Source of the DNA: Microbacterium album
Lineage (GTDB): Bacteria; Actinomycetota; Actinomycetes; Actinomycetales; Microbacteriaceae
NCBI RefSeq assembly: GCF_014643695.1
Contig: NZ_BMJY01000014.1
Coordinates: 1 to 63,818 of the forward strand
Length of the DNA: 63,818 bases
Direction of reading: 5' to 3'
Part shown: in pieces, positions 32,456-40,567 of the stretch
How positions within the stretch are numbered: position 1 is the stretch's first letter
Layout of the letters: each line of letters starts with the position of its first letter
Program-made: the position numbers and the translations under genes
Notes under the pieces: generated by a model
What the model saw: only the letters and a program-made list of their open reading frames with translations
What the model was told of the DNA's origin: nothing
Databases searched by the model: none

Positions 32456-33493
32456 TCACTTGGTCAGGGCACCGTCCGCGACGGCTGCGGCGACATCGAC
32501 GGGTGCCGAGAAGATGCCGTACTCGTACATGAGATCCACGGCTTCCTGCGTCGCGGCGATGTCGAGCTCCACCTGGAACTTGGGGATGAAGCGGGTGGCC
32601 ACCACCTCGGGGTCGAGCTGGGTGTGCTCGGCGTCGACGTCCCGCACCAGCTGCACATCGGCGTTGGCGAGCTCCGAGGCCTCGGCCAGCGCCTGCACGA
32701 AGCGCGCCAGGACGTCTGCGTTCTCGGCGGCCCAGGCCGTGCTGACCGCCGCCGCCATGGTGGGCAGGCCGGGGAAGTCGTTGGTGCCGTTGTGCAACCG
32801 GGTGAAGCCCGCCTCCAGGGCGGTGGCGTAATGGATGGACGCGGGCACGATCGCATCGCACGCACCGGTTTCCGCGGATTCCTGGAGCGTGGCGCCCGGC
32901 AGCGCGACGAGGTCCACCTTCGTGTGATCTCCGCCGTCGACGTCCACGGCCCAGCGTGCCAGCATCTCCGTCCATCCTCCGAGGCCCGGGACGCAGACGT
33001 TCCTGCCCTCGAGGTCCGCGCCGGTCTCGACCGGGCTGCCCGGGGGGAGCAGCACCCCGTCCGCCACCTCCTGGCTGGCGTCGCCCGCGGCGTGCTGCAC
33101 CGCAACCTTGATCGGCAGTCCCTGCGCGATCGCGCCGAGGATCTTTGCCGGGTCGGAGTACGCGACGTCGGCCTCGCCGTTGAGCACCATGGGGATGTTC
33201 TGGGCGGTGTCGGTCGCCCCGAGGTTGATGGTCACGTCCAGGCAGTGCTTCTCGAAGATGCCCGCGTCATCGGCGATGTAGAGGATCTCGAACGCGGTGG
33301 AGAGCGTGCGCACGACGGTGAGCTCGTCTGGCGTGTCGCAGTCCTCGGGTGCGGGTGCGGCGTCTGTCTGGCGGTCGGCCGCGGACGCGTCGTCCGGGCT
33401 GGTGGGGCCGTCGCCGCACGCGGACAGCGTGAGTGCGGCGATCGCGAGCCCGGCGACCGCGCCGAGGCTCCTCGTCGTACGGCTGGTGATCAT
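32456..33493 (-). CDS. NitT/TauT-type ABC substrate-binding lipoprotein 2 (paralogue)
   Basis: The 345-residue protein has a lipoprotein signal (SLGAVAGLAIAALTLSAC) and the same architecture as receptor 1 (FEILYIADDAGIFEKHCLDV; VLLPPGSPVETGADLEGRNV is nearly identical). ATG 33493 follows AGAGGGA. The promoter resembles that of receptor 1 (shared CACCTTTGCCTT, TGTGAGCTGC and TGTCGACA), so gene and promoter were duplicated together. Two receptors feeding one permease pair suggests uptake of two related ligands. The 202-base gap to receptor 1 holds receptor 1's promoter. Confidence 0.87.
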   Translation of the reverse strand: MITSRTTRSLGAVAGLAIAALTLSACGDGPTSPDDASAADRQTDAAPAPEDCDTPDELTVVRTLSTAFEILYIADDAGIFEKHCLDVTINLGATDTAQNIPMVLNGEADVAYSDPAKILGAIAQGLPIKVAVQHAAGDASQEVADGVLLPPGSPVETGADLEGRNVCVPGLGGWTEMLARWAVDVDGGDHTKVDLVALPGATLQESAETGACDAIVPASIHYATALEAGFTRLHNGTNDFPGLPTMAAAVSTAWAAENADVLARFVQALAEASELANADVQLVRDVDAEHTQLDPEVVATRFIPKFQVELDIAATQEAVDLMYEYGIFSAPVDVAAAVADGALTK

Positions 33494-33576
33494 GGTTTCC
33501 CTCTCTGCCAGGGGCGCCAGACACCTTTGCCTTGGTCGCCCGGGTGTGAGCTGCGTTGCTCCGGGCGTCAAGCTAA

Positions 33577-33584
33577 TGTCGACA
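33577..33584. promoter_or_regulatory. TGTCGACA operator, site 7
   Basis: A perfect TGTCGACA palindrome 84 bases upstream of the receptor 2 start, matching the placement of site 6 before receptor 1. Confidence 0.72.
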
Positions 33585-33659
33585 GAAGGGGGCGGTCACG
33601 GGTCCAGGCCGTTGATCGAACCGGGGATTTTCGACGGGGGAGAGCCGTGCGTGCCCGCG

Positions 33660-34424
33660 TCAGTGGAAGGTCCATCCGCCGTCGACGAGGAGCACCTGTC
33701 CCGTGATGAAGTCGGCGCCGGGTCCGGCGAGGAACAACACCGCGGACGAGATGTCATCGGGGGTCCCCGAGCGTTTGATCGCCTGATCGCGTACCGCGAC
33801 CTCCGTCATCGCGTCGACGCGCTCGGACTGCACGCGCCCGCGCATGGCGTCGTGCGGCGTGAATCCGGGCGCGACCGCGTTCACGGCGATGCCTCGCTCG
33901 CCCAGGTCGCGCGCGAGGGCCCGGGTCAGGCCGATGACGCCCGTCTTCGCGGCGACATAGGAGACCGGGACGTCGAAGCTGTGGCGGAAGGTGGTGCTCG
34001 AGCTCGTGAGGATCAGGCGGCCGCCCGGCGCGAGGTGCGGCGCGGCGGCGAGGCAGACCCCGTAGGTCGCGACCAGGTTGAGTTCGACTACCGCTCGGAA
34101 GATCGCGACCGGATCTGTCTCGCCTCCCGTGTACCCCACGGCGCCGCCGGCGTTGTTGACGACGACGTCGAGGCGACCCTCGGTGGCGACGATGCCCTCG
34201 ATGTGGGAGCGGACGGCGTCGGTGTCGCGGATGTCCAGAGCGGCAGCGCGCACGTTCGCGATGTCGACCGTGGCGGCCGCGACCTCGGCCTCGTGCAGGT
34301 CGGTGGCGACGACGGTGGCGCCCGCCTCGCTCATGCGCCGGACATGGTTCAGGCCGAGGCCGCGCGCGGCGCCGGTCACGAGAACGACCCGGCCCGACAG
34401 ATCTCCGATTGTGTGGTGCGTCAT
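33660..34424 (-). CDS. Short-chain dehydrogenase/reductase
   Basis: The 254-residue classical SDR has the cofactor loop TGAARGLG (17-24), D42 in ATDLHE (NAD preference), NNAG, catalytic S in TSSSTTF, YVAAK and ITGQVLLVDGG. All catalytic residues are present. It is divergent from the DUF35-thiolase operon across two TGTCGACA sites and followed by receptor 2 on the same strand, with site 7 between. It presumably oxidises a hydroxyl intermediate; the substrate is unknown. Confidence 0.83.
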   Translation of the reverse strand: MTHHTIGDLSGRVVLVTGAARGLGLNHVRRMSEAGATVVATDLHEAEVAAATVDIANVRAAALDIRDTDAVRSHIEGIVATEGRLDVVVNNAGGAVGYTGGETDPVAIFRAVVELNLVATYGVCLAAAPHLAPGGRLILTSSSTTFRHSFDVPVSYVAAKTGVIGLTRALARDLGERGIAVNAVAPGFTPHDAMRGRVQSERVDAMTEVAVRDQAIKRSGTPDDISSAVLFLAGPGADFITGQVLLVDGGWTFH

Positions 34425-34444
34425 GGTCGCAACCTAGCAGCATG

Positions 34445-34452
34445 TGTCGACG
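34445..34452. promoter_or_regulatory. Imperfect TGTCGACG operator, site 8
   Basis: The site matches 7 of 8 bases of TGTCGACA. It is 21 bases upstream of the SDR start and 52 bp (about five helical turns) from site 9. Confidence 0.55.
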
Positions 34453-34493
34453 GATTCCGCGGTTTCGGGGTAGCTTTCGCCCGGAAATAGGGT

Positions 34494-34507
34494 TAGTGTC
34501 GACACTA
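34494..34507. promoter_or_regulatory. TGTCGACA operator, site 9 (14-bp palindrome)
   Basis: TAGTGTCGACACTA is a perfect 14-bp palindrome. It directly abuts the ribosome binding site (GGAGGT) of the DUF35 gene starting at 34518, where a bound protein would block transcription initiation. Confidence 0.75.
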
Positions 34508-34517
34508 GGAGGTAGCA

Positions 34518-34931
34518 ATGGAGCTGAGCCAGCTCATCGAGGACCTGCGTGAGCGCCCCTCGGTGCAGATCGAAGACAACGGAGATGTGGTGCTGAAGGG
34601 GTCGCGCTGCGGCGGGTGCGACGCCCTCGCGTTCCCCTACCGGGACGCATGCCACAAGTGCGGCGAGCGCACGCCGGAGGACACGGCGCTCGGTGGTGCG
34701 GGGGAGCTGTACTCGTGGACGCGCGTGCATGTGTCCTCGACGCTTCCCACGCCGTATGCCCTCGGGTACGTCGATCTCGCGGGCCCTGGCACGGGGGTGC
34801 GCGTATTCACTCAGCTCGTCCCTGCCACGGGCGACTGGCAGGTGGGCCAGAAGGTGAAGGCCGTCATCGCCGACGATGTGGCCGGGGGATGGGCGTTCGC
34901 CCAGGACACCGGGGAACAGGAGCACGCATGA
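34518..34931 (+). CDS. OB-fold zinc-ribbon protein (DUF35 family), thiolase partner
   Basis: The 137-residue protein has a rubredoxin-like zinc ribbon (GSRCGGCDALAFPYRDACHK, CxxC...CxxC with CHKCGE) followed by an OB-fold (GELYSWTRVHVSS...VKAVIADD). DUF35 proteins bind SCP-x-type thiolases and help channel acyl-CoA substrates, as in steroid side-chain degradation. AGGAGGT precedes ATG 34518. Its stop overlaps the thiolase ATG (ATGA), consistent with a complex. Confidence 0.85.
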   Translation: MELSQLIEDLRERPSVQIEDNGDVVLKGSRCGGCDALAFPYRDACHKCGERTPEDTALGGAGELYSWTRVHVSSTLPTPYALGYVDLAGPGTGVRVFTQLVPATGDWQVGQKVKAVIADDVAGGWAFAQDTGEQEHA

Positions 34932-36100
34932 CCGAGACACTCAGCCCGCAGCTGCAGGCGCCCGTCTACATCGTGGGTGCCGCCATGATCCCCATGGGCA
35001 AGCACAAGACCTCCAGCTACGCGGGCCTCGGGATCGGTCCCGTGCTCGACGCGCTGAAGGGCGCCGGAGTGCGGCGCGAGGAGGTGCAGGCCGCCTTCGT
35101 GGCCTCCACCTATGGCGGCATGCTGACGGGGCAGCGCATCCTCAAGGAGGTGGGGATCGGTGGCATCCCGGTCTCCAACATCGACAACGCGTGCTCGGGC
35201 GGCGCGACGGCCGTGCACCAAGCCGCGCGGGCCGTGGCCTCGGGGGAGTACGACATCGTCCTGGCCGTCGGCGTCGAGAAGCTCAGCCAGTTCGGCGGCG
35301 GCACGCTGCCCCTGGTGGAGGAGGACCCCGAGGTGCGTCAGGGCATGGTGATGCCCGCGCTCTATGCCATGCGCGCCCAGCGCTATCTGCACGAGCGCGG
35401 AGGCGACGGCACCACCGACCTGGCGACCGTGAGCGTCAAGGCGCGCCGCCACGGCGCGCTCAACCCGTTCGCGCAGTTCCGCACGGAGGTGACCGTCGAG
35501 GAGGTCCTCGACGCACGCCCGGTCGCGGACCCGCTCACCCTGTTCATGTGCTGCCCGACGGGCGACGGCGCCGCCGCGGTCGTCGTGGTGTCGGAGCGCG
35601 TGCGCAAGCGCCTGGCCGCGCCGGCGATCGAGATCGTGGCGTCCGTGCTCCACTCGGGCGAGCTGGAGCTTGGGGCGCGCGACATGCTCCACCCCGAGAT
35701 CACGTTCTCGTCGGCGCGGGACGCCTACGAGCAGGCCGGCCTCGGGCCGGACGACATCGACGCCGTCGAGCTGCACGATTCGTTCAGCATCGCGGAGCTG
35801 GTCTACTACGAGGCCCTGCAGCTGTGCGCGGTCGGCGATGCGGGCAAGCTGCTGCACTCCGGCGAGACGACCTTCGGCGGGAGCACCGTCGTCAATCCGA
35901 GTGGGGGCCTGCTCGCGAAGGGCCACCCGGTCGGCGCGAGCGGCACCGCCCAAGTGGTGGAGATGTACTGGCAGCTCACCGGCCAGGCCGGGGACCGGCA
36001 GGTGGAGGGGGCGCGCACGGCGCTCACGCACGTGACCGGCGGCGGCATCGCGGGCCTCGACCACGGAGCCTGCACGATCCACATCTTCCAGACGACCTGA
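34928..36100 (+). CDS. SCP-x-type thiolase
   Basis: The 390-residue protein has the nucleophile region NIDNACSGGATAV, a second-domain HDSFSIAELVYYE and the C-terminal GHPVGASGTAQ (catalytic His). This matches SCP2/SCP-x-like thiolases, which cleave or retro-aldol cleave acyl-CoA intermediates and often need a DUF35 partner, encoded just upstream with a 4-base overlap. It is likely to release acetyl- or propionyl-CoA from a CoA ester made by the CaiB protein next door. A retro-aldol function is equally possible. Confidence 0.85.
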   Translation: MTETLSPQLQAPVYIVGAAMIPMGKHKTSSYAGLGIGPVLDALKGAGVRREEVQAAFVASTYGGMLTGQRILKEVGIGGIPVSNIDNACSGGATAVHQAARAVASGEYDIVLAVGVEKLSQFGGGTLPLVEEDPEVRQGMVMPALYAMRAQRYLHERGGDGTTDLATVSVKARRHGALNPFAQFRTEVTVEEVLDARPVADPLTLFMCCPTGDGAAAVVVVSERVRKRLAAPAIEIVASVLHSGELELGARDMLHPEITFSSARDAYEQAGLGPDDIDAVELHDSFSIAELVYYEALQLCAVGDAGKLLHSGETTFGGSTVVNPSGGLLAKGHPVGASGTAQVVEMYWQLTGQAGDRQVEGARTALTHVTGGGIAGLDHGACTIHIFQTT

Positions 36101-36112
36101 GACGAGGCCGAC

Positions 36113-37360
36113 GTGACATTCTCCTCATCGGACGCGCCTGCCGCGGGTCCGCTCGCCGGGGTGCGGGTGCTGGACTTTACGACCTTCCTCTCGGGTCCGT
36201 TCGCGACGCAGATCCTCGCAGACCTCGGGGCGGAGGTGATCAAGCTCGAGGCGCCGGAGGGCGACTCGAGCCGCACCATCCCGCCCTATTTCGTCGGAGA
36301 CGACAGTGCCTACTACCTCTCGCACAACCGGACGAAGCGCAGCATCGTGGTCGATCTGAAGCAGGCGGAGGGCGTGCGCGTGGCGCGCGACCTGATCACC
36401 ACGGCCGATGTCGTGATCGAGAACTTCCGTCCAGGGGTCGCGACCCGGCTCGGCCTCGATCCCGCCGAGCTGCGCGCTGAGCGCCCGGCGCTCATCTGGG
36501 TCTCGATTAGCGGCTTCGGCCAGCACGGCCCCTGGAAGGACAGGCCCGCGTACGACATGGTCGTGCAAGCGCTCTCGGGGGTCATGAGCCTCACGGGGGT
36601 GCCCGGCGGTGATGCCATGCGGCTCGGCATCCCGGCCGGCGACCTCGTGGCGGGGATGTACGGCGTCGTGGCCGCCCTCGCCGCGCTCGTCGAGCGGGCG
36701 CGCGCCGGTCACGGGCGCTGGGCCGACATCTCGATGCTCGACGGGCAGCTGTCTATGTTGTCGTACCAGGCGGTCTACGCCACGGTCGCCGGGATCACGC
36801 CGCGCCCACAGGCGAGCCGCCACGACTCCATCCCGACCTACCGCACGTTCTGGGCGGGCGACGGGCGCGAGCTCGCGGTCACGGCGAACACCCAGCGCAT
36901 GTGGGCGGGACTGGTCCGCACGCTGGGGCTGCCCGAGCTGGTCGACGACCCGCGGTTCGTCACGGGGGCCGACCGGCTCGCCAACCAGGACGAGCTGTCG
37001 CAGCTGCTGGAACAGGCGTTCCTGGCCCGGCCCGCGGCGGAGTGGGTCGACGCTCTCGTCGAGGCGGGTGTGCCCGCGGCGCTGATCAAGACGGTGCCCG
37101 AGGCCCTCGACGACGCGCGGGCCGCCGGGCGGGGCATGATCCTGCCCCTGAGCGACGACGCCGGGCATAGCATCGAAACCGTGGGCAGCCCGGTGAAGTG
37201 GGTCGGCTCCGGCGCCGGCTCCGGGGCGGCGTGGTATCCGCCGCGGCTCGGCGAGGACACCGGCGCGGTTCTGACGGAGCTCGGCTACTCCACCGACCGC
37301 ATCGCCCAGCTCGAGCGCGACGGCGTCGTCACGCCCGGCGCCGGGGTGGCCGCGCGATGA
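36113..37360 (+). CDS. CaiB/BaiF (class III) CoA transferase
   Basis: The 415-residue protein has the family start LAGVRVLDFTTFLSGPFATQ, the E-A-P-x-GD motif and the catalytic Asp in RPAYDMVVQALSG. Class III enzymes transfer CoA between acyl groups through an aspartyl-CoA intermediate. GTG 36113 with GAGG upstream; the stop overlaps the next ATG (ATGA). It would activate a carboxylic-acid intermediate for the thiolase. The CoA donor and acceptor are unknown. Confidence 0.87.
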   Translation: MTFSSSDAPAAGPLAGVRVLDFTTFLSGPFATQILADLGAEVIKLEAPEGDSSRTIPPYFVGDDSAYYLSHNRTKRSIVVDLKQAEGVRVARDLITTADVVIENFRPGVATRLGLDPAELRAERPALIWVSISGFGQHGPWKDRPAYDMVVQALSGVMSLTGVPGGDAMRLGIPAGDLVAGMYGVVAALAALVERARAGHGRWADISMLDGQLSMLSYQAVYATVAGITPRPQASRHDSIPTYRTFWAGDGRELAVTANTQRMWAGLVRTLGLPELVDDPRFVTGADRLANQDELSQLLEQAFLARPAAEWVDALVEAGVPAALIKTVPEALDDARAAGRGMILPLSDDAGHSIETVGSPVKWVGSGAGSGAAWYPPRLGEDTGAVLTELGYSTDRIAQLERDGVVTPGAGVAAR

Positions 37361-38895
37361 CTACGGGCACCACGACCACGGCCGACCTCGTTGTCGTCGG
37401 TGCGGGCTCGGCGGGCGCGGCGACCGCGATCGCGGCGCGCGACGCGGGCGCGGAGGTGGTCCTTCTCGAGAAGAGCGCGGCCGCGGGCGGTAACAGCCGC
37501 TATTCTGCGGGCAACCTCATCGAGTTCACGGGTCCCGGCGGGCTCGACCATCTGCGGGCGCTGTGCTTCGGGCGCACGCCGGACTCCGTGCTGGCCGCGT
37601 ACCTCGCCGGCCTCGGCGACATCCGCGGCTGGCTGGAGGGGCTCGGCGCCCGCACGATCACGACCGGCCCGACGGACCAGCCGGGACCCCATGCGAACTG
37701 CTGGCCGCATCTGCCGGGCGCCGAGGACGTGCAGTACTACGCGATCGAGCCGCCAGGCTCGCAGGTCGAGGAGCTCGGCCTGCAGGGCGCCGGACCCGCG
37801 CTGTGGGGGGTGCTGGAGGCTGCGCTCGACGAGCGCGGGGTCGTGCCCCAGCGGGGCGCGCGTGTCGTGTCGCTCCTCCGCGACGGCGCTCGGGTCACCG
37901 GGGTGACCTATCGGCGTGAGGGGCGGGAGTATGCGGTCCACGCCCGCGCCGGCGTCGTGTTGGCGACCGGTGGCTTCCAGGGCGATCCTCATCTCTGCGA
38001 GACCTACCTGCCGCTCGGAGCGGCAGCGGTGGCGAGCCATCCCGACAGCACCGGGGACGGCATGCTGCTGGCCATGGAGGCGGGCGCGGATCTGTGGCAC
38101 ATGAGCAACGGGTTCGGCTTCTGGTCGCACGTCGAGCCGCAGTTCCGCGCCGCGTTCCCGATCGCCGCTCGGCACCCGGCCCACCTGCTCGTCGACCAGG
38201 GTGGATACCGCTTCGCCGCCGAGACCGGCCGGGAGACTCACGATCGCCTGCGCATCTTCGGCGACTTCCGGCCCGACCGGCCGAACGTGCCGGCGCTGCC
38301 CGCCTTCCTGATCTTCGACGCGAGGCTCCTGGCGGCCGGACCGCTCTCGCTGCCGTCCACGGCCGGTGCGAGCGGGTACCTGTGGTCGGCCGACAACGCG
38401 GCAGAGCTCGCCTCGGGATGGATCACCGCCGCCGAGACGGTCGAGGAGCTGGCCGCCAAGCTCGGCATCCCCGCGGCGCGGCTGGCCGCGACTGTCGCCG
38501 AGTACGGCAAGTATGCCGAGGCGGGCCTCGATCCCGACTTCGGCCGGCCGGCGGCGACCATGCGGCCGCTGGGGTACGACGGGCCGTATTATGCGATCAG
38601 CGTCGTGCCGGGCGTGCTGACAGCGGCGGGCGGGCCTCGGCGCGATGCCCACGGGCGGACGCTGGACCGCTCGGGCCGGCCGATCCCCGGCCTGTACTCC
38701 GTCGGCGACAACGGCTCGATCTGGGGGCACATCATCCAGCACGGGCTCTCCCTCACCGACGGGCTCGTGTTCGGCCGGATCTGCGCCGAGCATGCGCTCG
38801 CCGCCTTTCCGCACGCCCCGACCGACATTGAAGCAGTCAGCGACGAAGCAACCCACGACGAAGCAACCCACGACGAAGCAAGGGCGCTCTCATGA
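37357..38895 (+). CDS. FAD-dependent oxidoreductase, fumarate reductase / ketosteroid dehydrogenase-like
   Basis: The 512-residue protein has an N-terminal Rossmann FAD site (VVGAGSAGAATAIAARDAG then LLEKSAAAGGNSRYSAGN) and the C-terminal FAD closure GLYSVGDNGSIWGHIIQHGL. The group includes fumarate reductases, 3-ketosteroid-delta-1-dehydrogenases and urocanate reductase, which add or remove hydrogen beside a carbonyl; here it may desaturate or reduce a ring or acyl intermediate. The C-terminus carries an odd repeat (DEATHDEATHDEA) encoded by a 15-bp tandem repeat. Confidence 0.8.
   Translation: MTTGTTTTADLVVVGAGSAGAATAIAARDAGAEVVLLEKSAAAGGNSRYSAGNLIEFTGPGGLDHLRALCFGRTPDSVLAAYLAGLGDIRGWLEGLGARTITTGPTDQPGPHANCWPHLPGAEDVQYYAIEPPGSQVEELGLQGAGPALWGVLEAALDERGVVPQRGARVVSLLRDGARVTGVTYRREGREYAVHARAGVVLATGGFQGDPHLCETYLPLGAAAVASHPDSTGDGMLLAMEAGADLWHMSNGFGFWSHVEPQFRAAFPIAARHPAHLLVDQGGYRFAAETGRETHDRLRIFGDFRPDRPNVPALPAFLIFDARLLAAGPLSLPSTAGASGYLWSADNAAELASGWITAAETVEELAAKLGIPAARLAATVAEYGKYAEAGLDPDFGRPAATMRPLGYDGPYYAISVVPGVLTAAGGPRRDAHGRTLDRSGRPIPGLYSVGDNGSIWGHIIQHGLSLTDGLVFGRICAEHALAAFPHAPTDIEAVSDEATHDEATHDEARALS
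38841..38880. repeat. 15-bp tandem repeat, 2.7 copies
   Basis: The unit CGACGAAGCAACCCA occurs twice, then partially (10 bases). It is in frame in the flavoprotein gene and encodes the DEATH repeat just before its stop, immediately upstream of the overlapping next gene. It looks like slippage and is not a CRISPR array. Confidence 0.9.
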
Positions 38896-39581
38896 CCGAC
38901 ACCGAAACCGAACTCACCGACCGCGCGCGGTCCGCCGCCGACTACTTCCGCAAGGAGCGCGGCTTCATCGCCGAGCCCTTCGAGATCATGGCCCGCGCCG
39001 ATCCCGACTTCCTCGTCTCGTACACCGACTTCTCCATGGCGCCGTGGCGCACCGGCCCGCTGGAGCCGAAGGTCAAGGAGCTCGTGTACGTCGCGATCGA
39101 TGCCGCTGTGAACCACATGCACGAGGTCGGCACCCTGAACCATGCCCGTTCGGCGCTGGCCCAGGGAGCGACGCGCGAGGAGCTGGTCTCGGTGTTCGAG
39201 ATCGTCTCGCTGCTCGGCCTGCAGACGCTCGAGCTGGGGGTCACCGCGCTCGAGCGCGCCCTGGGCGAGGAACCGGGCGACGACGACTGGATGGAGAGAC
39301 TGGCGAGGTTCGACCCGGCCGGCGCGCAGTCCGCGCGGGCGTGGTACGAGTCGGTCGTCGCGAGCAGCCCGCTCGAGCCGAAGATCATCGAGCTCATCGG
39401 GGTGGCGGTGAACGCATCCACGTGTCATCTCAACGAGGCTGCGACGGCGCGGCACATCCGGGCGGCGCTCGCCGCGGGTGCTACCCGCGCCGAGATCGCC
39501 GAGGTGTTCCAGCTCGTGTCCGTGCTGGGGATCCACTCGGCGACCCTGGCATTCCCGCTGCTCGAAGAGCTGGCGCAGTAG
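38892..39581 (+). CDS. Two-domain AhpD-like / carboxymuconolactone decarboxylase family protein
   Basis: The 229-residue all-helical protein has two CMD-like repeats: LEPKVKELVYVAIDAAVNHM-H and LEPKIIELIGVAVNASTCHL-NEA, each followed by an A-L-A-x-GATR-x-E segment. The AhpD CxxC is missing (one Cys in STCHL), so a peroxidase role is unlikely. Its ATG overlaps the flavoprotein stop (ATGA). It may be a lactone hydrolase/decarboxylase or structural partner; the reaction is unknown. It is distinct from the single-domain homologue at 28885. Confidence 0.75.
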   Translation: MTDTETELTDRARSAADYFRKERGFIAEPFEIMARADPDFLVSYTDFSMAPWRTGPLEPKVKELVYVAIDAAVNHMHEVGTLNHARSALAQGATREELVSVFEIVSLLGLQTLELGVTALERALGEEPGDDDWMERLARFDPAGAQSARAWYESVVASSPLEPKIIELIGVAVNASTCHLNEAATARHIRAALAAGATRAEIAEVFQLVSVLGIHSATLAFPLLEELAQ

Positions 39582-39601
39582 CCGACGGCGAGGAGGAACC
39601 C

Positions 39602-40543
39602 GTGCACGTCGCCGTCCTCGATGACTACGCGCGCGCCGCCGAGCGGCTCGCGGATTGGTCCGCGCTCGGCGCGGACGTCACGTTCCACACCGAGCACATC
39701 GCCGACACCGACGCGCTCGTCGCGGCCCTGGCAGGCGTCGACGTCGTCGTCGCCATGCGCGAGCGCACGTCGTTCGACGCCGATCGGTTCGACAGGCTGC
39801 CCGCGCTGAAGCTGCTCGTCACGACCGGGATGGCGAACGCCTCGATCGATCTCGAGGCGGCTCGGCGGCACGGGGTGACGGTGTCCGGCACAGGTGGCCC
39901 GCAGACTGCCACCTCGGAGCTGACGTGGGCGCTGATCCTCTCGCTCGTGCGTCACGTGCCGGAAGAGGACGCGCGCGTGCGCGCCGGAGGCTGGCAGGAG
40001 ACGCTCGGCACGGGCCTGGCGGGGCGCACGCTGGGCATCGTGGGGCTCGGTCGGCTCGGCGCGCAGGTCGCGGCCATCGGCCGGGCCTTCGGGATGGACG
40101 TGATCGCATGGAGCCGGAACCTCGATCCGCGCGTCGCGGCCGACCGCGGTGCGCGCGCCGTGAGCAAGCAGGAGCTGTTCGCGACCGCGGACGTCGTGAG
40201 CGTGCACTACAAGCTGAGCCCCCGTAGCGTCGGGCTCGTCGGCCGGGACGAACTCGCCCGGATGCGGCCAACCGCCTTCCTGGTCAACACGTCGCGTGGT
40301 CCGATCGTCGACACGGACGCGCTGCTGGAGACCCTGCACACGGGCCGCATCGCGGGGGCCGGCCTCGACGTCTACGACGTGGAGCCGCTGCCCGCGGGCC
40401 ACCCGCTGCGGACGGCGCCGCGCACCGTGCTGACGCCGCACCTCGGGTACTCGACCGAGGACACCTACCGGGAGTTCTACGGTCAGGCCGTCGAGGACAT
40501 CGTGGCCTGGCGCAGGGGCGCACCGGTGAGGCTGCTGACCTGA
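39602..40543 (+). CDS. D-isomer-specific 2-hydroxyacid dehydrogenase
   Basis: The 313-residue protein has the NAD Rossmann loop GIVGLGRLGAQ (145-155) and the catalytic set R232 (TSRGP), E261 (DVEPLP) and H280 (TPHLGY). It belongs to the broad phosphoglycerate dehydrogenase / glyoxylate reductase-like group and would interconvert a 2-keto acid and a D-2-hydroxy acid with NAD(H). GTG 39602 with GAGGAGG upstream. It is last in the DUF35-thiolase operon, 20 bases after the CMD gene. Confidence 0.85.
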   Translation: MHVAVLDDYARAAERLADWSALGADVTFHTEHIADTDALVAALAGVDVVVAMRERTSFDADRFDRLPALKLLVTTGMANASIDLEAARRHGVTVSGTGGPQTATSELTWALILSLVRHVPEEDARVRAGGWQETLGTGLAGRTLGIVGLGRLGAQVAAIGRAFGMDVIAWSRNLDPRVAADRGARAVSKQELFATADVVSVHYKLSPRSVGLVGRDELARMRPTAFLVNTSRGPIVDTDALLETLHTGRIAGAGLDVYDVEPLPAGHPLRTAPRTVLTPHLGYSTEDTYREFYGQAVEDIVAWRRGAPVRLLT

Positions 40544-40549
40544 CCTGAG

Positions 40550-40567
40550 CTGACCGGTGCCGGTCAG
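40550..40567. terminator. Short hairpin between convergent genes
   Basis: CTGACCGG pairs with CCGGTCAG around a 2-base loop, between the dehydrogenase stop (40543) and the dioxygenase stop (40564-40566), which the right arm overlaps. It is probably a weak bidirectional terminator. Confidence 0.4.

Noticed and set aside
38841..38880. Possible CRISPR-like repeat
   Set aside because: Fewer than three 15-bp units directly in tandem, no spacers, and inside a coding frame.
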